A stretch of DNA of 64,000 bases from Blastocystis sp. Blastoise. Taxonomy: Eukaryota > Sar > Bigyra > Opalinata > Blastocystidae. This document shows, piece by piece, positions 55,501 to 64,000 of this stretch. A program made the position numbers and the translations under genes. The number at the start of each line of letters is the position of its first letter. Within the stretch, counting starts at the first letter, position 1. The notes below the pieces were generated by a model, which worked only from the letters and a program-made list of their open reading frames with translations, had not been told where the DNA came from and did no database searches. The stretch covers positions 491,501 through 555,500 of the forward strand of contig JBBPEB010000005.1 in assembly GCA_039096225.1 (NCBI GenBank). The letters are read 5' to 3'.

Positions 55501-56680
55501 TAAATATTAAAATAAGACTCTAATTTTTTTGTTTATTATATAAAGTAATAAATATCTTTTAATTATTAAGAGTATTTTTGTATTAATAATTCAAACTAAA
55601 ATAAGTATAATAAAAGAAAAATTATAATATTTATCAAATAATATCAAGATATGATTACTATTTATATAATTAAACATTTATTAATTGAGAAAAGCTGTAT
55701 AATAAAATTTCTAAAATATTTATATAATAGTATATATAAAAGGAAAGGATAAAATATAAAAAAACAAATAGATATCAAAATTATAATATTTTAAAAAATA
55801 AAACAAAACAATATATGAAAAGAATAAAAAAGAATATATAATATTTTTTTAGACAAGAGAATAAGCTATTTCTCACAATAATAATTATATAGACTAATTC
55901 AAATAAAACATAAATATTTAAAGGTAGGGTATAAGTGATAATAATATGTTTTAAAAGAAAAAGTATTTTATAATCATATTGATATTATTTAAAATACTAA
56001 ATATTTATAAAACTAAATGAATTGATAAAATACATAGAAAGTTATAAATGAAATAACAAAGAAAAGTGAATTAATATTGAAAACTAAAAACTAAATAGAA
56101 ATAGAAATAGAAATAGAAATAGAAATAGAAATAGAAATAGAAATAGAAATAGAAATAGAAATAGAAATAGAAATAGAAATAGAAATAGAAATAGAAATAG
56201 AAATAGAAATAGAAATAGAAATAGAAATAGAAATAGAAATAGAAATAGAAATAGAAATAGAAATAGAAATAGAAATAAGATCAAAAATAAAACACAAGAG
56301 TTAATTAATTATCATTGATAAACAATAAATATATATAATCAATAATAAAAATGGCTAAAAAGAATATTAAAAAAAAAAAGGAAATAATACTCAAAAACAT
56401 ATAGAATGTTAAGTAAGAATTATCAATATGTATGAATTAAATTATTTAAAACACTAAATTGAAAATTAAGATTAGAAGATAACAATTAAAAGCAATTGAA
56501 ATAATATTTTATAAAATATGAAATAGTTTTAATCCTAAAAATAAATAAAAACAGAAATGAATAACAAAAACATAAGAATAAATATTCATTTTTAAAAATT
56601 CAATGTAAGATATAACAATTGAGAGATAATAATTATCTAAACTCAAGCGTAGGCTGGCGTAGCCAGTCGTGAAACGCTTG
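52553..56680 (+). mobile_element. Family-B rolling-circle-like element, copy 2 (4128 bp)
   Basis: Starts TCCTTAATTTAGTTCTGC and ends with the CAAGCGT/ACGCTTG hairpin at 56644-56680. It is uninterrupted here, giving the empty site for the Helitron of copy 1 at about 55886. It contains the (AAATAG)n array and the 247-bp modules. No long ORF. Confidence 0.6.
56093..56278. repeat. (AAATAG)n hexamer array, copy 2
   Basis: About 30 perfect hexamers. The FLFLF and SISIS ORFs on the minus strand are its translations. Confidence 0.95.
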
Positions 56681-56682
56681 TA

Positions 56683-56684
56683 TA

Positions 56685-56741
<57 letters not shown>

Positions 56742-56891
56742 CTCTATTATATCTATTATATCTATTATATCTATTATATCTATTATATCTATTATATCTA
56801 TTATATCTACTATTATGTTTATTGTCTTTTATATTATGATTATAACTACTACTATTATTATATCCACCGTTTTTATTGTTATTATATCTTC

Positions 56892-56960
<69 letters not shown>
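56683..56960. repeat. (TTA)n, (TATATC)-like and (TA)n microsatellites
   Basis: Three simple arrays in a row right after the family-B hairpin. The last one (56895-56960) ends near a possible intron acceptor. Confidence 0.85.
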
Positions 56961-56968
<8 letters not shown>

Positions 56969-56973
56969 TATAG

Positions 56974-57190
56974 TCAATTAATAGGAACAGATTTTTTGAT
57001 TTTATCAAATCCACCAATATGGCCACCATTATATGCTATTAGAAAAAGAGGACCAAGTAGAAAAAATAGATACAAAAAGATTTGTGAGAAGAAAAGAACT
57101 TTTTCTGCCAAAAAACGTTATTGTAGAAGGTCGTTTGAAGAAAAAGTGAATATTTTTGATTTTTCCAAATTTGATAAGTTTAGTAATTAA
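56974..57190 (+). CDS. Orphan basic 3' exon between two family-B elements
   Basis: After an acceptor (tatag, about 56973) a frame reads QLIGTDFLILSNPPIWPPLY, then AIRKRGPSRKNRYKKICEKK and a basic tail ending SKFDKFSN with TAA at 57190. No upstream coding exon is visible because microsatellites and family-B copy 2 lie there. It is probably the last exon of a gene separated from its 5' part by insertions, or a small gene with an unseen start. No family recognised. Confidence 0.35.
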
Positions 57191-57226
57191 TATATCCTTT
57201 AATTATTATTATATACTATATTAATA

Positions 57227-60135
57227 TCCTTAATTTAGTTCTGCAAAAGTACGGTGTCTCACACATTTTCACCTTTATTGACTTCGTTATTAACTTTTAT
57301 AAAATAAAAATAATATCATAAAATCCGGAACACAATTCTAAAAATGACTGTTAAAATTATTTTTCGAAAACTCTAAATTTCTGGCTAAAAAACGCAAAAA
57401 ACCATTTTCGCACAAAATTTTAACCAAAATTATTGGATTATTTTTATTTTATCCAATATTATTCATTTTTATAAAAACACTTATTTTTCCATTTTCATTT
57501 TTTATTGTTTTCTTATTTTTCCTATATCACTTCACATACTCTATATTTATTTTTATAAAATTGACTTTTATTGACGGGTTGGCCTTATAAATAGTTTTGA
57601 CGGGTAGATTTGTTTATATTTACAACTTGACAACATATCAATACACACATTACTAACTTTAAACTCTAAAATGATTACATTCGTAATGCAAATGACTTTA
57701 ACTACTCTGAAATAGCAATAATTCCTTTAAATAACGACAAAAGACAAACTGATATCCAACACATTCCTTCTTAATAAACTTATTTGAGCTTTAATGTATT
57801 TAGTTAACTCTATATCCGTCATAAATATGTTTTATATTTTAATAATATGTTTTAAAAGAGAAATATTTGTTTATAAAAATTTTTCATCTTTGATACCCAA
57901 TTTTGTTATCATCAGATCTCAGTCAATATTCAACATATAATAATAATAAAAACATATGTGTAAACAAGACAACCTAAATATCATCCGTTTTTTATATTTT
58001 TGTTTAATATCCAATATTGACCGAGATATGTTAATTTATATTAAAAACATAAAAATGAAATTTTTCTAAAAATGGTATGTTTTGTTATCATCAGATCTCA
58101 GTCAATATTTTATAAAATAAAAAGGTTAAAGCTTATTTAGATATAAGACGACCTAAATATCATCCGTTTTTGTCATTTTTTCAAAATATTAAAAAATGAA
58201 CTCACAGGAGACAAGAGTTGAACTCAATAAAGAAAAGACTTTTGAAACTTTTCTCAAAAATGTTTCATTTGTTTTTTGTTTATATTTTCATCATTAACAA
58301 GCATATTTGACATTTGACTTTATGTTTAAAAACTACATACCAAAATAAACATATTTTATTATTTTCTTTTGTTTTTAAAAGACTTTGACAACAGATCACC
58401 AGACAATGTTAACTTAATAAACTCTTAAAACGTTTTAATTTGTGTTTAGAATCACTCATAGACACTGTATGTGACTCATTTACAAAAGTTAAGAACATGT
58501 TGAACTGATACTGACAATGTTTGTTCTAAAAAGTTAGTTATGAGTCATTATGAGTATAAAATGTTATAAATAAGCTTTAAATAAATTAATTAATTTTTAT
58601 AAGTCTTTAATTAGTGAAATAAATCGTTTAAAAAAAGAAAGCATTTTTGATACTATAGTTTATTTTGACAATTTCTCCATCAATATTAATTTTTAAAAAA
58701 TAAATAAAACTTATTTATAAACTAGACAACCTATAGTTTATATATTTATAAAATTAATATCTAAATATAAAATAACTTTTGAGAAAAAAAATTATATATG
58801 CAAAACATAAAAAAATTAATTTTTGAAAAAAGGGTATACTTTATAACATTAATTTCTCAGTCAATATTTAATTATTTTAAATAATTTTAACAAATTAATA
58901 CAGAGAATAACACATATTAATAATATAATTTTTAATATTTGAGATTAATAAAAAAATGAGTTCAGTAGAGTCAATAGTGTAACATGTTAAAAAACTGAAA
59001 ATTGAAAAATCTTTTTTCTCAAAATTTTCAGAAAGTTGACAAATCAAATTCATATTTGACAATTAATTTTTACATATTTGATAACTACACGTTATGTGTA
59101 TTGCATTTCTAAAAAAATCTGTCAAAAAAAAGTTTGAAGAGTGAATGAGTAAATGGAAATGTTGGCTCATGATTTTAAAAAACACTGTTATTCATGTCAT
59201 AAATATCATATTTAATACAAATCACTAATATTAGCTTTTTACGGTATGTTTATGTCGTAAAAAAGTAGTAATTTGTTTGTTTGACTGTCTTATGTCAAGA
59301 GATTCAAGACAATTTTTGTAGAAATGAATATAAAAGTATTAATTGAGTCTTAGTACGACTACAATTGTTGAAATAAACGTGATAAAAAAATAGACAAATT
59401 TTGAAATTGACCATATCTTTATAAATATATTCCAATCGCGTAAAAGTCATTGTATATATGATATAAAAACGTTTTTTTTACATATATAAATTTACTTGGG
59501 GTCATAAACACTTATCATTCTTATTGATTGTCAAGAATTTTTCAATTATTTATAACATGATTAACAAAAATTCGTTTGAAATTGTTAGTGTAGCTGTTTT
59601 GTTACAACATTACTATATAGAAATACACAAATTGAATAAACAAATCGTTAAGATGTCTTTATTACTTAAAAAAGTTATTAATTACTGTTAAATATTTCTT
59701 TTTATATTGTATTATTTAAATATCTTTATATAAGTTTATGTTCGTAAAGTAGAAGATTAATGAATTCTGACTTTTTATATTAAAATTTTTATTCATGTTT
59801 TCTTGATTCTAATAGAATACTCATTTTAATGTTTATATTCAAATAAATAAAAAAGAATGACACTCTTTTATCTGCCCATTCAGTCTGATCTTGAAAAATA
59901 TACTACTTTTAAGACCTAGAAATATTTATTCGAAATTATGACATTAGTGAGAAGTTCATTTCATAAATTATTGTTTAAAATAATATACATATAATTACCG
60001 AATTAAGAGAAAATCTTCAATATGAATAATATATAAATATCTAGATTCTGTAAAACAATATTTTGTAATCTATATCAGGGTTTGAACCTGATAGTAATTC
60101 ATAATAAAATTACTGCTCCCATACTGAGCATAGAT
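57227..60135 (+). mobile_element. Family-B element, copy 3, degenerate
   Basis: Starts TCCTTAATTTAGTTCTGC like the other two and follows them with many substitutions and indels to about 59200. One AGATTCAAG anchor is at about 59300. Beyond that, similarity to copies 1 and 2 fades and the terminal hairpin was not found. A 66-nt tRNA-like module lies at 60069-60134. The right boundary is approximate. Confidence 0.5.
60069..60134 (-). ncRNA. 66-nt tRNA-like module, copy 5, most tRNA-like
   Basis: Minus-strand fold: TCTATG/TATAGA (one G-T pair), D arm GCTC-AGTATGG-GAGC, stem AGTAATT/AATTACT, T arm TCAGG-TTCAAAC-CCTGA. The D arm matches an A box and GGTTCAAACCC is a perfect B box. It has no variable arm and an 8-nt middle loop, so it is not a standard tRNA. 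Confidence 0.6.
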
Positions 60136-60139
60136 ACAG

Positions 60140-61090
60140 CCAAATGATATATTTATAAAAAGTAATATAGATAAAGAAATAAATACTAAATGATAAATAT
60201 ATAGAAAAAACAGCATCAAATAAAATTAGAAAACAGTACAACCATATACTAATAAATACTCAATAACAACATCTTTAATGAGTAGTATAAATAGAAGATC
60301 TAAATAAATTAATTGATAGCCATTTAAAATCAAAACAATAATAAATGAGATGATAAAACTAATAAAGAATAAATTAATAATTAATACAGAAATAATACAA
60401 TCAATAATTATAAAAAATTTCAACGATAGACAAAAATAGCTACTAAATCAAAAAAATATTATGATTAAGAAGAAACAATCATAAATAAAAAAATACAAAA
60501 AAATCAAACGTGATAAAGTAAAAGACTAATAAATAAAGACTAAATAATCAAATCTAAAGAATAAAAATAACAAAAATAAATAAATAGCAATTAGTAAAAC
60601 TGACAAAACATCTACATCTAACCACTGAAGAAGAAGAAAATCAAAATAAGGAAAACGTTCATGAAGTCTAAATCACAGCTTGAGTTTCATACATCATTTT
60701 GGATACAGAATTAACACAACATCAATAACAAATAATTATGAACATCTGGACAAACTCTGAATTAATTTTTTAAGCAGTAGAACAATACTAACTCATTCTA
60801 CTACAGAAGTTACTAATATTTATCAATAATTTTGACATACTATTCTAGGATAGCAATAGCAATTAGTTGATAACCATCATAGATTCATAGACATCATTGT
60901 TAACGTTAAGAAAATCAACAGTGACAATAGATAACTTAAAAAATTAATATTGAAAAAAAACAAGTTTTAAATTTTTTAAGAAAGTCAGTTTAAATAATTG
61001 TGAATAATTTAAATTATTGTTTGAAGTTTTGTTTTTCCCCGTTTATCAATAATAATTGTATATGAAAATAAGAAAAGATCACTCATATTT
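60140..61090. other. AT-rich spacer, no gene seen
   Basis: A-rich on the plus strand with no supported exon. The open frame on the minus strand (60226-60423) is hydrophobic and of background composition. Confidence 0.5.
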
Positions 61091-61097
61091 ATTTATG

Positions 61098-62398
<1,301 letters not shown>

Positions 62399-64000
62399 TC
62401 ATTACTATATATATGAGAATAGGCAAAAAAATTCCCATTGGTCAGTTTTTGGAAAATTCATTTGATTGGCTACTATATACTAGAGTTTGTACCCACAACT
62501 CCTCTAAACTTACGGGAAGTTAACTTTTGGTTGAAACACAGTTCAATACGATATAAGCTGTAGTTGTGCACCGTATATTTGGTTAAGCTATATTGTTTAT
62601 AATTAAAAAGTTATTAATAAAAAAACAGAAAACATGATTTTTGAGTCATTTTTGATTGGCTCTTTGGGATCATCCCGATAAAAATTGTTGACCAGACAAT
62701 TGGAAAATAAACATGGGGTAAACTTGATTTTTTCTCAATCCCACAATATACGTTATCCGTGTTTATTCTTTATATTTATCTACTTTTTAATACTTTTTCA
62801 TATTGAACACGTGAGGCCTTAACGGTCAAATTTAGATTCTTATTTTGACATCATATTCTGATTCAGGAGGTCCAAAAACCTAGGTGTACCAATTTTCAGC
62901 TCCTGAGGACGATTTTTGAGTGATCGATATTTTCTTCGATCTTCTTATAATGGACTAATATTGTAGCATAGTAATCAATAGGTCATCAAACTACTATAGT
63001 AGAAACAGAGTCTTAAATTAATGAGTTTGAGTGTCACAATTTTGAAAAATGTGAATTAAGTGGTCTTAGAGTGAGAGATTCAATATAATGACTTTTATTT
63101 AATAAACTAGACTTATAACTCTATACTATATTAAAAGGAGAGTCAAAATTATGAAGGTCAAAGTGTATGACCAAATGACAAAATGTGTCTTAAAAAGTAA
63201 AAGGGTGTCTATATGTGTATAGAATCATATATCAAGTCTATTCTATGAATAAGAACTTTAAATAAATAGTTTAAGGTTGTCAAATTCAAAAGAATGTGTA
63301 AAACATAGTCTTAAACTTTGAATAAAAAATTTAGAGATATTAATTAGTGTGCAGCTGTAGTAGCTCTACAACATATCAAAAGTACAAAGAAAATAATTTT
63401 TAGAGAGTGGATGTGTGAAGGGTTGTGAGAGTCTTTTTAAAAATATTTTTACTTCAGTTTGAGCAAAATCGTGAATTTCGTGCACTGTAGAAAAATTAAC
63501 TTCAAAAATCAACTCTAAGGGTCTTAAATTTTGAAAAATGTAAAAATGAGTGACTTAGAGAACGAGATTCAAAATTCCATCTCACTTTTATATAACTAGA
63601 CCACACACTCTATATTATATCAAAAGGAGGGACGAAAATATTTTGGTCGAAGTAAATGAGCAAATGCAAAAGGTTCATGAAAAGTGTTGAAGTAATAACT
63701 ACTGTGTTAGTAAGGTCTATTTAGATACACTGTGTGAAAATTAACTTTTAAAAACGTTTTTAAGTTTGTCAAACACAATGAATGAGTCAAAAACGGTCTT
63801 AAGCTACGAGATTCATAAAACTGTTTTTCAGTTAATATTGTCAATAATATATTATACACTGTGTCAAAAGGTTGTCTCAAAATGTTTAGATACAGTCAAT
63901 GAATAGATGTTGAAGTATTTTATTGAATCTGAAATTTTTAGTTATTTGTCTTTAAAAAAGTGATTCATGTCGACTCTATAAAAATTAGCTTTTAAGTTAA
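62399..64000 (+). mobile_element. Family-A Helitron, copy 4, 5' part (runs off right edge)
   Basis: Starts TCATTACTATATATATGAG after an A and follows the other copies, including the 5' ATTGG motifs, CCTAGGTGTACC, and the AGATTCAA modules near 63087 and 63565. The window ends before the tRNA-like module and hairpin. It is inserted in an exon of the mini-exon gene. Confidence 0.85.

Larger units (their letters stand above)
41890..56680 (+). repeat. Segmental duplication, copy 2
   Basis: Counterpart of 8197-22687. It carries its own Helitron (48316-50997) inside the hAT element and lacks the one at 19759. A 46-bp stretch of copy 1 (about 14562-14607) is missing near 48045. Confidence 0.9.

Noticed and set aside
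56084-56297. Poly-FL or poly-SI protein, or a telomere-like array
   Set aside because: It is an internal (AAATAG)n array in family B with different lengths in the two copies. It is not at an end and has no G-rich strand typical of telomeres.

Overview
The window is extremely AT-rich nuclear DNA from a unicellular eukaryote. It has spliceosomal GT-AG introns, often 24-60 nt and often almost pure (TA)n, many phase-1 mini-exons, the standard genetic code, and dense microsatellites. I cannot place the organism from sequence alone; an AT-rich protist or an early-diverging fungus would fit. The recognisable host genes are ordinary eukaryotic ones: a GT8 glycosyltransferase, an NSUN6-type RNA cytosine-5 methyltransferase, GT61 glycosyltransferases and TLDc-domain proteins.

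Layout. 1-2.4 kb: two minus-strand genes, one cut by the edge and one encoding an N/Q/Y-rich prion-like protein. 2.7-5.0 kb: a secreted/membrane GT8 enzyme (+). 5.2-8.2 kb: the NSUN6 homologue (-). 8.2-22.7 kb and 41.9-56.7 kb: two copies of one ~12 kb segment carrying GT61, BTB/TLDc, a hAT element, a MULE-type zinc-finger protein and a rolling-circle-like element (family B). 22.86-29.44 kb: a 6.6-kb Helitron-like element on the minus strand carrying a mini-exon gene as cargo. 29.6-41.8 kb: decayed genes and kilobases of AT satellite. 57.2-60.1 kb: a third, degenerate family-B copy. 61.1-62.4 kb: a mini-exon gene cut by a fourth family-A Helitron that runs off the right edge.

The main result is the mobile DNA. 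Family A has the hallmarks of a canonical Helitron: 5'-TC, 3'-CTAG preceded by a GC-rich hairpin, insertion between A and T, and no target duplication. The two copies of the segmental duplication supply reciprocal empty sites: each carries a family-A insertion that the other lacks, which fixes both ends to the base. Family-A copies that reach their 3' end, and the degenerate family-B copy, carry a 66-nt four-armed tRNA-like module with A- and B-box-like motifs. Five copies are seen, all exactly 66 nt, with stem pairings kept by compensatory changes. The bodies of both families are built from a degenerate module of about 245 bp.

The 6.6-kb element looks like one Helitron lacking its terminator, then cargo, then the 3' half of a second Helitron. 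That is the arrangement expected if replication ran past the first terminator and captured host DNA. No Rep/helicase ORF is present, so all copies here appear non-autonomous. All splicing models were made by eye and single junctions may be wrong.
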